Assembly: GCA_016713005.1 (NCBI GenBank)
Contig: JADJPY010000016.1
Span: 124,001-188,000 of the forward strand
Direction of reading: 5' to 3'
Length of the DNA stretch: 64,000 nucleotides
Origin: Ramlibacter sp.
GTDB lineage: Bacteria > Pseudomonadota > Gammaproteobacteria > Burkholderiales > Burkholderiaceae_C
Below, one piece after another: positions 50,634 through 58,939 of the stretch. Below the pieces are notes generated by a model. That model did not search any database. It worked only from the letters and a program-made list of their open reading frames with translations, and was not told the DNA's origin. The position numbers and the translations under genes are program-made. Positions within the stretch are counted from its first letter, which is position 1, and each line of letters starts with the position of its first letter.

Positions 50634-51461
50634 CTATTGGGATTCACCGCTGATGGTCCTCACCACTTGGGGGACCAACGACAACAACGCACTTCTCAAC
50701 GCCTGAGCAGCCTTGTCGACTTCGCTCACCATGCTGTCGTAGGTCAAGTAGGTAAACGCTCGATCAGATGGCTTGAACTCGAATGCCTGCCAACCGATGA
50801 ACTGTCGGGTGCGTCCGTTGTACATCGCGAGACCAATCCCAACCCTGCGCTCGTAGCTGTTCAATGGTCCAGGCGATGCATAAAAGGCCACGGGAGCAAG
50901 CTGGACAAGTAGATCTGCATCGACGGGCGGACTGTCGGCGAAAGTCCCCGTCAACAGCGGTTCACCCTTCTCCGTCTTCGCGGGCCAGTGCAATCGCATA
51001 GGTGCGTTTCGCGTCTCGCTTGCGATTCGAACCTGTATCCCTTTGGCTTGCAAAGAATCGCGAAAAGAAGCCAGCACTTCAGAACGGAGATCCGTTCGAA
51101 GCGATTTACGTACGAGCGAAGGGAACTCAAGCGCCTTCATTTGAGTTTCATCGGCATTGGACTGAATCAAAGCTCCTACGAGGCCGCCAGTATCACCTAT
51201 CAATGTCGAGGGAACACCCGGCTGTCCCGTCGCGGCGCCACTGATGGCAAAAGTTCCACTTAAGTGAGGGCTAAAGTACGCTCCAGGCCATGAAGTAACA
51301 ACGAGCCCAATCGTTGCGCCTGAGACCATATCCGGGAAATCGTTGATCACCACGGTCTTGGGGGCAGTCACCTTGCTTGCGTCGATCTTGGGCTTTTGAG
51401 CGCAACCGACAAGAGCCAGCACCCAAGCCACGCCAATAATCAAAACCAGATGTCTCTTCAT
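50634..51461 (-). CDS. Hypothetical lipoprotein
   Basis: A 275-residue lipoprotein: VLIIGVAWVLALVGCAQKP places the lipidated Cys at about 20. The mature protein has a Gly/Ser-rich segment (FAISGAATGQPGVPSTLIGD) and a long amphipathic region with VLASFRDSLQAKGIQVRIAS. I recognise no family. GC content is clearly lower than the flanking genes, so transfer is likely. It stands alone between the toxin-antitoxin module and the aminotransferase gene. Confidence 0.8.
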   Translation of the reverse strand: MKRHLVLIIGVAWVLALVGCAQKPKIDASKVTAPKTVVINDFPDMVSGATIGLVVTSWPGAYFSPHLSGTFAISGAATGQPGVPSTLIGDTGGLVGALIQSNADETQMKALEFPSLVRKSLRTDLRSEVLASFRDSLQAKGIQVRIASETRNAPMRLHWPAKTEKGEPLLTGTFADSPPVDADLLVQLAPVAFYASPGPLNSYERRVGIGLAMYNGRTRQFIGWQAFEFKPSDRAFTYLTYDSMVSEVDKAAQALRSALLSLVPQVVRTISGESQ

Positions 51462-51584
51462 ATCCCGTGTACCTCCCTGTTACGTTTGACAGTATTCATC
51501 ACCTGATTCAAGGCAACAAAATGAATGCGACGTACTGAAATCCGGCAGAAGTCTAGTTGATGTTCCGAAGACACATCGCAACCA

Positions 51585-52781
51585 TCACACAGCCTTCCCC
51601 AACCTCCCCACCCCCTCCTCAATCTTCCCCACGTCCGCCGTCGCAAAGCTCAGCCGCAGGGTTGAAAGGTCGGGGTTGGTCGCATAGAACGGCGCCCCCG
51701 GCACAAAGGCCACGCCTTGCTCGATGGCGCGTTTGGCAAGCTCATTGCCGTTGTTGACTTTGCCGCCAGCGCCGGTCAGGCGCGCCCACACAAACAGGCC
51801 GCCCTGGGGCTGCACAAACTCTATCGCGTCGCCCAGCCCGCGGCGCAGGGCGTCGCCCATCACGCGGGCGCGCTCGCCGTACACCTTGCGCACGTTGGCC
51901 AGGGTGGCGGGCATGCGGCCGGCTTTCAGGTACTGGGCGGCGGTGGCCTGGGCAAAGGTGCTGGTGTGCGCGTCGCTGAACTGCTTGCACATGGTGGCGT
52001 TGGCCAGCAGCTCGGGCGGCGCAATCATCCAGCCCACGCGCAGGCCGGGGCTCAGCACTTTGCTCATGCTCCCGCAGTGGGCCAGCAGCTCACGGCTGCC
52101 AGAGACCGAATCGCTCAGCGCATAGATGCTGGGCGGCGGTGCCTCGCCAAAGTACAGGTCGCCGTACGGGTCGTCTTCCACCACCAGGGTCTGGTGCTTC
52201 ACGGCCAGCTCCAGCACCTTTTTGCGGCGCTCCAGGCTCAGCAGCGCGCCGCTGGGGTTGCCAAAGGTGGGGATCAAATACACAAACTTGGGCTTGTGCT
52301 CGGCCATCAGCGCTTCCAGCTGGTCGGTCTGCACGCCCTGCCCGTCGATGGGCGCGGTGATCACCTCCGCCCCATACAGGCGAAAGCACTGGATGGTGGC
52401 CAGAAAAGTGGGGCCTTCCACAATCACCTTGTCGCCGGGGTTGATGAGGGTTTTGCCCAGCAGGTCCAGCGCCTGCTGGCTGCCGGTGGTCACTATCAGG
52501 CCGTCGGGCTGCAGGCCCTTGACGCCCTTGCTGGCCATGAAGGCGGCCAGCTGCTCCCGCAGGGGGTTGTAGCCCTCGGTGGCGCCGTATTGCAGCGCTG
52601 CGCCGGGTTCTTCGGCCAGGGCCTTGTTGGCGGCCTCGCGGATGCCGTCCACGTCAAACATCGCGCTGTCCGGGAAGCCGCCCGCAAAGCTGATGATGCC
52701 GGGCTTGCCCAGCAGCTTGAAGAGCTCGCGGATGGCGGAGGTTTCTACGTTATTCAGGCGGTCGGCAAAGTTCAGCGGCAT
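51585..52781 (-). CDS. PLP-dependent aminotransferase (class I/II, LysN/2-aminoadipate type)
   Basis: A 398-residue fold-type I aminotransferase. The N-terminus has SFAGGFPDSAMFDVDG and ALQYGATEGYNPLREQLA, typical of the MocR-related/LysN branch. TTGSQQALDLLGK starts the cofactor region, and GSMSKVLSPGLRVGW holds the PLP lysine (about 230). The natural amino-acid substrate is unclear; 2-aminoadipate or aromatic/branched amino acids are possibilities. It is not adjacent to other amino-acid genes. Confidence 0.9.
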   Translation of the reverse strand: MPLNFADRLNNVETSAIRELFKLLGKPGIISFAGGFPDSAMFDVDGIREAANKALAEEPGAALQYGATEGYNPLREQLAAFMASKGVKGLQPDGLIVTTGSQQALDLLGKTLINPGDKVIVEGPTFLATIQCFRLYGAEVITAPIDGQGVQTDQLEALMAEHKPKFVYLIPTFGNPSGALLSLERRKKVLELAVKHQTLVVEDDPYGDLYFGEAPPPSIYALSDSVSGSRELLAHCGSMSKVLSPGLRVGWMIAPPELLANATMCKQFSDAHTSTFAQATAAQYLKAGRMPATLANVRKVYGERARVMGDALRRGLGDAIEFVQPQGGLFVWARLTGAGGKVNNGNELAKRAIEQGVAFVPGAPFYATNPDLSTLRLSFATADVGKIEEGVGRLGKAV

Positions 52782-52874
52782 GGGTCTGGCTCAGGGTGGG
52801 GCGTTGGCCGGGGTGGCGGGGGCAAGTTCGCATTCTCGCGCAGCGGCGGCAGGCGTGGGAAACCGGGTCGGTTT

Positions 52875-52934
52875 GCTATGGTTTTGATAGCGGCTCAGCC
52901 AATACGGGCGGGGGCTGGAGGCACTTTTTTGCCC
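52875..52934 (+). repeat. Family A repeat, copy 12
   Basis: GCTAT-N7-ATAGC head, GGCTCAGCCAATACGG, core GCGGGGGCTGGAGGC, tail ACTTTTTTGCCCC. It is followed 21 bp later by the first copy of a 22-bp direct repeat. Confidence 0.9.
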
Positions 52935-52955
52935 CAAGTGGCCGTCTGCGCACGG

Positions 52956-52977
52956 CGCTGGGGTTTGTGGCGATGCG
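52956..52977 (+). repeat. 22-bp direct repeat, left copy
   Basis: CGCTGGGGTTTGTGGCGATG plus CG, identical to 53776-53797. It ends one base before the stop codon of the PIN toxin gene. Flanking bases (TGCGCACGG versus TGCGGACCA) are also similar, so the homology may extend to about 31 bp. Confidence 0.85.
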
Positions 52978-53418
52978 TCATGCCGCTGGGTGGACTGCCG
53001 CCAGAAAGTCCGCGGGCGAGAGGATCTGCACCCCGTTCCATGGGTGCAGCACCCGCAGGTCTGCATCGCTGCTGACAAGGACCTGCGCATCGCAGGCTTT
53101 GGCCAGGGCCAGAAACTTGTTGTCCTTGGCGTCGCGGCAGGCGGGTTCCACGGCCGCCTCTTGCGCCGCGCTCACGGCAAACAGGTGCGCATGGCGGCGG
53201 AACACCGCCGCAAACTCCATCCGCAGCGCCGCCGTCTGGAAGCGGTCCAGCCTGGGCCGCCCCAGGACGTGCTCCAGCTCGGCCAGCGTGGCCTCGCTGG
53301 CGCACACATCGGCCATGCCCAGCGCCACCGAAAGCGCCATGTAGGGCACAGACCCTGGCTGGAGCGCGGCACCGATGAGGCTGCTGGTGTCAAACACCAC
53401 ACGCCGCGGCGCGCTCAT
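52978..53418 (-). CDS. PIN-family toxin (COG1569 type)
   Basis: A 146-residue PIN-domain toxin of the TIGR00305/COG1569 group. RRVVFDTSSLIGAAL supplies the first Asp, ASEATLAELEHVLGRPRLDR the conserved Glu, and RDAKDNKFLALAKACDAQVL with SSDADL the remaining acids. It overlaps its antitoxin gene by 4 bp. The whole module sits between two identical 22-bp repeats. RNA cleavage is the expected activity. Confidence 0.88.
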   Translation of the reverse strand: MSAPRRVVFDTSSLIGAALQPGSVPYMALSVALGMADVCASEATLAELEHVLGRPRLDRFQTAALRMEFAAVFRRHAHLFAVSAAQEAAVEPACRDAKDNKFLALAKACDAQVLVSSDADLRVLHPWNGVQILSPADFLAAVHPAA

Positions 53419-53690
53419 CGCGATTCACGCACCAGATTGACAAGGTCCTGCTCGGTCAAGGCAGCGGCGGCGGGCGTGGCGGTCTCGGCGGCGCGCTGGC
53501 TCCAGGCTTCAAGTTCTGCCAGTGCCCGGGAGCGCCGGGCGCGCGCGTCCATGATCTCGTCCATGTCCTGCGGCGAGACAATGAACGCAGCCGCGCGCCC
53601 ATGGCGTGTCACCACCACGGGCTCACGCTGGGCGGAATCCAGCAGCTGGCCAAACCGGTTCTGCGCTTCCACGGAGGTAACGGTAATCAT
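53415..53690 (-). CDS. Phd/YefM-type antitoxin
   Basis: A 91-residue antitoxin from ATG 53690, preceded by AGGA; an in-frame TTG at 53705 is less likely. ITVTSVEAQNRFGQLLDSAQ and PVVVTRHGRAAAFIVSPQDM are the Phd/YefM fold, followed by an Arg/Ala-rich helix and tail EQDLVNLVRESR for toxin binding. A 26-bp palindrome directly upstream is its likely operator. Confidence 0.9.
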   Translation of the reverse strand: MITVTSVEAQNRFGQLLDSAQREPVVVTRHGRAAAFIVSPQDMDEIMDARARRSRALAELEAWSQRAAETATPAAAALTEQDLVNLVRESR

Positions 53691-53697
53691 GGCTGTC

Positions 53698-53723
53698 CTG
53701 TACAAAATAGCTAATTTGTACAG
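53698..53723 (-). promoter_or_regulatory. Palindromic operator of the PIN toxin-antitoxin module
   Basis: CTGTACAAA (53698-53706) and TTTGTACAG (53715-53723) are perfect inverted copies around an 8-bp centre. It begins 8 bp upstream of the antitoxin ATG, as expected for autoregulation. Confidence 0.85.
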
Positions 53724-53775
53724 TATAGCCAGTCACGCTGGGTTGCGCAGGGCTTGCATGGCCCTGTGCGGACCA

Positions 53776-53797
53776 CGCTGGGGTTTGTGGCGATGCG
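53776..53797 (+). repeat. 22-bp direct repeat, right copy
   Basis: Identical to 52956-52977. The two copies bracket the toxin-antitoxin genes and their operator, with the right copy 52 bp beyond the operator and in the leader of the Bug receptor gene. Confidence 0.85.
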
Positions 53798-53859
53798 GGC
53801 CCCGCCCTGCTGCGGCGACACTTGGGGCTGTTGCAACCCTCTCCACCGGAGTCAATCAC

Positions 53860-54837
53860 ATGGATCGCCGACATTTCCTTACCGTGGCTGGCGCTGCGGC
53901 CTCCACCCTGGCCGCCCCGGCGCTGGCGCAGGCCCCCGCTGGCCGGCCCATCCGCATCGTCGTGCCGTTTGCGGCCGGCGGCCCCATTGACGTCACCGCG
54001 CGCCTGCTGGCCGAGAAGGCCTCGGCCCAGCTGGGCACCATCATCATCGAGAACCGCCCCGGCGGCGGCGGCGGCATCGGCGTGGACATGGTGGCCAAGG
54101 CCGCGCCGGACGGCCTGACGATCGGCATTGCCGCGGTGGCCATGCACGCCATCAACCCCTGGCTCTTTGGCAAGCTGCCCTACGACCCCATCAAGGATTT
54201 CGCGCCCATCACGCAGATGGTGCGCATCCCCAATGTGCTGGTAATGAACGCCGACACCGCAAAGCGCCTCAACATCAAGACGCTGAAGGACTTTGTGGCC
54301 TACGCCAAGGCCAACCCCGCCAGGCTCAGCTACGCCAGCGGCGGCAACGGCAGCGCCGGCCACCTGGGCGGCGAAATGTTCAAGGCCAAGGCGGGCATTT
54401 TTGCGGTGCACATCCCCTACAACGGCGGCGCGCCCTCCCAGTTGGCGCTGTTGTCGGGCACGGTGGACTACACGCTGGACAACCTGGCCACCTCGGCGGC
54501 CAACATCCGCAGCGGCAAGGTGCTGCCGCTGGCGGTGACCACGGCCAAGCGCAGCCCGCTGCTGCCCGATGTGCCCGCCATGGCCGAGACACTGCCGGGC
54601 CTGGAGATCGACACCTGGTGGGGCCTGATCGCCCCGGCGGGCACGCCCGCGCCTGTGGTGGCCCGGCTCAACAGCGCGTTTGTGGCGGCGCTGGACGCGC
54701 CCGACGTCAAGACCCGCTTTGCCGGCCTGATGGCCGAGCCCGTGGCCACCAGCCCCGAGCAGTTTGCCGCGCTCATCCGCCGCGAACACGCCCGCTACGA
54801 GGGCGTGGTCAAGGCCAGCGGCGCCAAGGTCGACTGA
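53860..54837 (+). CDS. Tripartite tricarboxylate transporter (Bug) substrate-binding protein
   Basis: A 325-residue periplasmic receptor. MDRRHFLTVAGAAASTLAAP is a twin-arginine-like signal peptide ending PALAQAP. The mature part has the Bug signature IRIVVPFAAGGPIDVTARLL, then IIIENRPGGGGGIGVD and LSYASGGNGSAGHLGGEMF. Bug proteins bind carboxylates and other small organics, and many act without a neighbouring transporter, as here. A dienelactone hydrolase gene follows 17 bp downstream, so the pair may handle one ring-cleavage or lactone substrate. Confidence 0.92.
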   Translation: MDRRHFLTVAGAAASTLAAPALAQAPAGRPIRIVVPFAAGGPIDVTARLLAEKASAQLGTIIIENRPGGGGGIGVDMVAKAAPDGLTIGIAAVAMHAINPWLFGKLPYDPIKDFAPITQMVRIPNVLVMNADTAKRLNIKTLKDFVAYAKANPARLSYASGGNGSAGHLGGEMFKAKAGIFAVHIPYNGGAPSQLALLSGTVDYTLDNLATSAANIRSGKVLPLAVTTAKRSPLLPDVPAMAETLPGLEIDTWWGLIAPAGTPAPVVARLNSAFVAALDAPDVKTRFAGLMAEPVATSPEQFAALIRREHARYEGVVKASGAKVD

Positions 54838-54854
54838 CGCGGGGCGCCCACCCG

Positions 54855-55598
54855 ATGATCGAACACCACATCGACATCCCCACCGCCGACGGCGCGATGA
54901 ACAGCTTTGTCGTGCACCCCGAAGAAGGCGGCCCGCACCCGGTGGTGCTGTTCTACATGGACGCCCCCGGCAAGCGCGAGGAGCTGCACGACATGGCGCG
55001 CCGGCTGGCCAGCGTGGGGTATTGCGTGGTGCTGCCCAACCTGTACTACCGCGCCTCGCGCGACTACTGGCTCAGGGAGCGCACGCCCGAGGCCATGGCC
55101 GTGATGTTTGGCCACATGAACCAGCTGGACGCGCGCACCACCCAGGTGGACACGGCGGCGATGCTGGCGTACGTGGACGCCCTGCCCGCGGCGGACGCCA
55201 GCCGCATGGGCGCGGTGGGCTACTGCATGAGCGGGCCTTTTGTGATGTGGGCGGCGGCGCAGTTCCCCGGCCGGCTGCGCAGCATCGCGTCGATCCACGG
55301 CGCCAACATGGCCACCGACGCGCCCGATTCGCCGCACCGGATGGCGCCAAAGATTACCTGCGAGAGCTACTTTGCCTGCGCCGAAGTCGACAAGTGGGCG
55401 CCGCCGGCCGATATCCAGAAGCTGGAGGCCGCCCTCAAGGCCGCGGGCACGCCGCACCGCATCGAGTGGTACCCCGGCGCCGAGCACGGCTTTGTGTTCC
55501 CCCAGCGCGGCACGATCTACCACCGCGCCTCGGCCGAACGCCACTGGGAGCGGCTGTTCGACCTGTTTGGGCGCACGCTGGCCCGAGCCAGCGCGTAG
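54855..55598 (+). CDS. Dienelactone hydrolase family protein
   Basis: A 247-residue alpha/beta hydrolase. The N-terminus is HHIDIPTADGAMNSFVVHP. The nucleophile is a cysteine in VGYCMSGPFVMWAA (about 120-133), the dienelactone-hydrolase hallmark, and the late GAEHGFVFPQRG holds the catalytic His. It probably opens a lactone or cleaves a thioester. It is co-transcribed with the Bug receptor gene. Confidence 0.9.
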   Translation: MIEHHIDIPTADGAMNSFVVHPEEGGPHPVVLFYMDAPGKREELHDMARRLASVGYCVVLPNLYYRASRDYWLRERTPEAMAVMFGHMNQLDARTTQVDTAAMLAYVDALPAADASRMGAVGYCMSGPFVMWAAAQFPGRLRSIASIHGANMATDAPDSPHRMAPKITCESYFACAEVDKWAPPADIQKLEAALKAAGTPHRIEWYPGAEHGFVFPQRGTIYHRASAERHWERLFDLFGRTLARASA

Positions 55599-55616
55599 CC
55601 CGCTGCCCGGCGCCCC

Positions 55617-56858
55617 CTATTGCTGCTCGGCCAGGTTGACGGTCAGCCCGGAGCTGCGCCACTCGGGGATGCCGCCGCGGAACCAGTGCACCCGTGTGTA
55701 GCCGGCCTTGATCGCCGCGTGGCTGGCCTTGAAGCTCTTCCAGCATTCGGGGCCGTTGCACGCAAAGATCAGCGGCGCGTTGCGATCCGCGCCCAGGCCG
55801 GCTATGTCGAACTTGTCTTCTGCGGCCTGGAAGTCGGCGTCCTTGGCACTTTTTTCAACATAGGGCACCAGCCGGGCGCCGGGCACGTGGCCGGCCTTGA
55901 ACTCGGCTTCGGTGCGGGTGTCGATGTAGGTGGCGCCGGCCTTGATGAGCTGCGCCACCGCAGGCGCGTCCACCACGGTGGCGCCGGGCAGCAGGCGCGG
56001 CGTGAAGTAGCCCAGCGTTGACACATAGGTGAACGCCGCCGCCGTATGCACCTGCACGGGCCCGACCTCGTTGCGGCCAGTTGGCCCGCCGGCCAGCGCT
56101 TCGGTGAGCGCGGCGCGCAGGGCTTCAGCCCCGGGTCGCACGTCGTCCCGGATGGCCACGCCCAGGCCAGGCACGGGCTTTGATTCCAGCACCACCTTGA
56201 ACTTCTCGCCCGCGGCCACCCAGCGCTCGTACACGGCACGCTCGACCACCACCACGTCGCACAGGCGGATCTGCAGGCAGGGCAACAGCGCCTCCTGGTA
56301 ACGGGTGTTGTACACGGTGCCAAAGTGGCGCTTGATGGTGGTGTTGGCGGCGTTCACCTCGCCGCGCAGCAGGTAGGTGACCACGCTGTCCTGCAGCGGC
56401 ATGCCCAGCCGCTTGCCCGCCGCCTTGGCCAGCGAGTCGATGCCGCTGTCCCTGGGTGCCACCAGCACCGCCTGCACCGGCTTGTCCAGGCCCAGCACGG
56501 GGGTGTAGCCGTAGCGCACGGCGCTGCCGATGACGTGCGCCGGCGCGATGAAGATGCCCTGCGATTTGGCGCGCGTCATCCCCAGGTCGGCCGTGGCGTC
56601 GTTGGACAGGCGCACATTGACATTGGTGATGCGCTCCCGGCGCAAGGCCTGTTCCAGCGCCAGCTTCCAGACGCCGTACTGCGCCACGCGGGACTGCTCG
56701 CCCGTGTCTCCGGGGTTGACCAGCACCTGCAGCGCGGCCGGCGCGGTGGGTGGGGCGGCCTGCACGGCCTGGGCCTGCGCATTGGCCGCCAAAACGGCCG
56801 AAACGAGCGCGATGCCCAATGCGGCGCAGGGTGTTGTGCACTTGAAACCGATGGTCAT
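55617..56858 (-). CDS. Periplasmic fusion: phosphonate-type binding domain plus rhodanese
   Basis: A 413-residue protein from ATG 56858, preceded by a near-perfect AGGAGG. A signal peptide (ALGIALVSAVLAANAQAQA) leads to a PhnD-like solute-binding half (VLVNPGDTGEQSRVAQYGVW, then GIFIAPAHVIGSAVRYGYTP, about 45-290). A rhodanese domain fills the C-terminus (VVDAPAVAQLIKAGATYIDT, AEFKAGHVPGARLVPY, then FACNGPECWKSFKAS). The active-site Cys is in FACNGPECWKS. I do not know this fusion as a named family. It is convergent with the dienelactone hydrolase gene. Confidence 0.8.
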   Translation of the reverse strand: MTIGFKCTTPCAALGIALVSAVLAANAQAQAVQAAPPTAPAALQVLVNPGDTGEQSRVAQYGVWKLALEQALRRERITNVNVRLSNDATADLGMTRAKSQGIFIAPAHVIGSAVRYGYTPVLGLDKPVQAVLVAPRDSGIDSLAKAAGKRLGMPLQDSVVTYLLRGEVNAANTTIKRHFGTVYNTRYQEALLPCLQIRLCDVVVVERAVYERWVAAGEKFKVVLESKPVPGLGVAIRDDVRPGAEALRAALTEALAGGPTGRNEVGPVQVHTAAAFTYVSTLGYFTPRLLPGATVVDAPAVAQLIKAGATYIDTRTEAEFKAGHVPGARLVPYVEKSAKDADFQAAEDKFDIAGLGADRNAPLIFACNGPECWKSFKASHAAIKAGYTRVHWFRGGIPEWRSSGLTVNLAEQQ

Positions 56859-57020
56859 GAGACCACCTCCTCCTGAGTTTCGAAAGAGAAACTCTAGACG
56901 GACAAGCCACAAAAACAGCGAACTAAAACAGACCGTTACTCCCGCTCAAAATCACCGGTCACGTGCGTGACACTACAGGTGTTACAGGGTGTGAGCGGCG
57001 GCCGTGCACGCCACCGGGTT

Positions 57021-57078
57021 GCTACGCTTTTGATAGCGGGTCAGCAAGCACCGGCGGGGGCTGTAGGCCTATTTCTTC
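57021..57078 (+). repeat. Family A repeat, copy 13
   Basis: GCTAC-N7-ATAGC head, GGGTCAGCAAGCACCG, core GCGGGGGCTGTAGGCC, tail TATTTCTTCAG. Its right end encodes, in reverse, the last two codons and the TAG stop of the VWA gene. Confidence 0.88.
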
Positions 57079-58880
57079 AGTGATTTGGACAACTCGACGA
57101 TGCGCACGAACTCGGCGCGGTGGCCAAAGCGGTCTGCGCCGCGCGCGCCCTGCGCCAGCGCCATGGACTTGTCCGGTCCCCAGTCACCGATCAGCGTGCT
57201 GCCGCGCAGCCACTGGCCCCAGCCGGCCACCGCGGCGGCAAAGCGGAAGTCCGCGTCCGCCTTGTCGATGGCGGGCAGCGTGGCGGGTTTGCGCAGCGGC
57301 ATCTCGATCAGCTTGCTGGTCTTGGCGCCGGGCTCCTTGTAGCGCAGCTTGATCCAGGCCAGCTCGTCGGGGCGCGCATTGGGCGCGCTGGCGGGCGCCT
57401 GGTAACGCAGCGCCTCCACGTTGCCCGGCGCGCCGCGCGGCACCAGTTCGTACAGCGCCGTCACCGTGTGGCCCGCGCCGATGTCGCCGGCGTCCACCTG
57501 GTCGTTGGCGAAATCCTCGCGCTTGAGGGCGCGCAGCTCGTAGCCGATCAGGCGGTATTCGTCCACGTTGCCGGGGTTGAACTCCACCTGCAGCTTGACG
57601 TCCTGCGCGATCACGGCCAGCGTGCTGGTGAACTGGTTGACCAGCACCTTCAGCGCCTCCTGCAGCGTGTCCAGGTAGTGGTAGCTGCCGTCGCCGGCGT
57701 CGGCCAGCTGCTTCATCAGCGCTTCGTTGTAGTTGGTGTCGCCCACGCCCAGCGTGGTCAGCCCGGTGCCGGCGCGGCGCTCGGCCTCCACCAGCTCCTT
57801 GAGCTCCTTGGCGTCGGTCACGCCGATGTTCAGGTCGCCGTCGGTGGCCAGCAGCACGCGGTTGATCCCGCCCGCGATGCGCGCCATGCGCGCCTGCGCG
57901 TAGGCCATGCGGATGCCGGCCTCGCCATAGGTGCCCCCCGTGGCATTGAGCGAGTCGATGGCGGCACCGATGGTGTCGCGCTGGTCACCCGGCGTGGGCG
58001 GCAGCACAAGCTTGGTGCCGTTGGCGTAGCTCACGATGGTGACGCGATCCACGGCGCGCAGTTGTGTCACCAGCAGCTTGAGCGAGGACTTGACCAGCGG
58101 CAGGCGGTCGATTGGCGCCATCGAACCCGACACGTCCACCAGGAAGACCAGGTTGGCCGGCGGCAGCGTGGTCTTGGCGACGTCCTTGCCCTTGATGGCA
58201 ATGCGCACCAGTGTGCGCGAGGCGCTCCACGGCGAGGCCGCCACCTGCGCATCCACATGGAAAGGATGCGTGGCGGTGGCCGCAGGCAGCGTGTAGTCGT
58301 AGCTGAAGTAGTTGACCATCTCCTCCACCCGCACGGCGTCGCGCGGGGGCAGCGTGCCGCGGTTGATGAAGCGGCGCACGTTGGCGTAGCTGCCGGTGTC
58401 CACATCGGCGCTGAAGGTCGAGACGGGCTCCTCGGCGGTGCGCTTCCAGGGGTTCTCGTCAAAGGTCTGGTAGCGGGCGGTGGGCGTCGGCACGGGCACC
58501 GGGCGCGGCACGCCGCCGGGCAAGAACCCCGGTGCGATGGCGCCCATCATGGCGCTGCGCTGGGCAGACATGGCGGCAGGAGCCGGTGCTGGCGGTGGCG
58601 CAGGCGCGGGCGCGACGGCTGCCGCCACCGGGCGTGCGGGCGCCGGGGCCGCGGAGGCTGCGGGTTTGGGCGCTGAAGCGGGCTGTGAAGCAGGTTGTGA
58701 CGCGCCCTGTGCCGGCTGTGACGCCGCCTTGACGGGCGGGGGCACGGTGGCCGGTGGCTCGGGCACGGTGCCCTTGGGGTCCACGGTGGAAGAGCAACCC
58801 AGCGCCAGCATGGCCAGCGCCAGGCTTGCGGTGCCGGCCATCCGGCGTGCTGTCAATCTGGTGGTCCGCGTGTACATCAA
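57069..58880 (-). CDS. VWA-domain lipoprotein (YfbK-like)
   Basis: A 603-residue protein. The signal SLALAMLALGCSSTVDP has a lipobox-like ALGC (Cys about 29). A low-complexity Pro/Ala/Gln/Ser region (ASQPAQGASQPASQPASAP) precedes the YfbK-type N-terminal domain (WKRTAEEPVSTFSADVDTGS). The VWA domain has the MIDAS residues in LVFLVDVSGSMAPIDRLPL and ATDGDLNIGVTD. A DUF3520-like C-terminal domain follows. The stop lies in a family A repeat. It is probably an outer-membrane or periplasmic metal-dependent adhesion/assembly factor. Confidence 0.88.
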   Translation of the reverse strand: MMYTRTTRLTARRMAGTASLALAMLALGCSSTVDPKGTVPEPPATVPPPVKAASQPAQGASQPASQPASAPKPAASAAPAPARPVAAAVAPAPAPPPAPAPAAMSAQRSAMMGAIAPGFLPGGVPRPVPVPTPTARYQTFDENPWKRTAEEPVSTFSADVDTGSYANVRRFINRGTLPPRDAVRVEEMVNYFSYDYTLPAATATHPFHVDAQVAASPWSASRTLVRIAIKGKDVAKTTLPPANLVFLVDVSGSMAPIDRLPLVKSSLKLLVTQLRAVDRVTIVSYANGTKLVLPPTPGDQRDTIGAAIDSLNATGGTYGEAGIRMAYAQARMARIAGGINRVLLATDGDLNIGVTDAKELKELVEAERRAGTGLTTLGVGDTNYNEALMKQLADAGDGSYHYLDTLQEALKVLVNQFTSTLAVIAQDVKLQVEFNPGNVDEYRLIGYELRALKREDFANDQVDAGDIGAGHTVTALYELVPRGAPGNVEALRYQAPASAPNARPDELAWIKLRYKEPGAKTSKLIEMPLRKPATLPAIDKADADFRFAAAVAGWGQWLRGSTLIGDWGPDKSMALAQGARGADRFGHRAEFVRIVELSKSLKK

Positions 58881-58939
58881 CCCGACTCCTCAATGCCCGC
58901 GGGTGCGGGCGGAATGCGGGCGAGTATAGGCGCGCGGTG

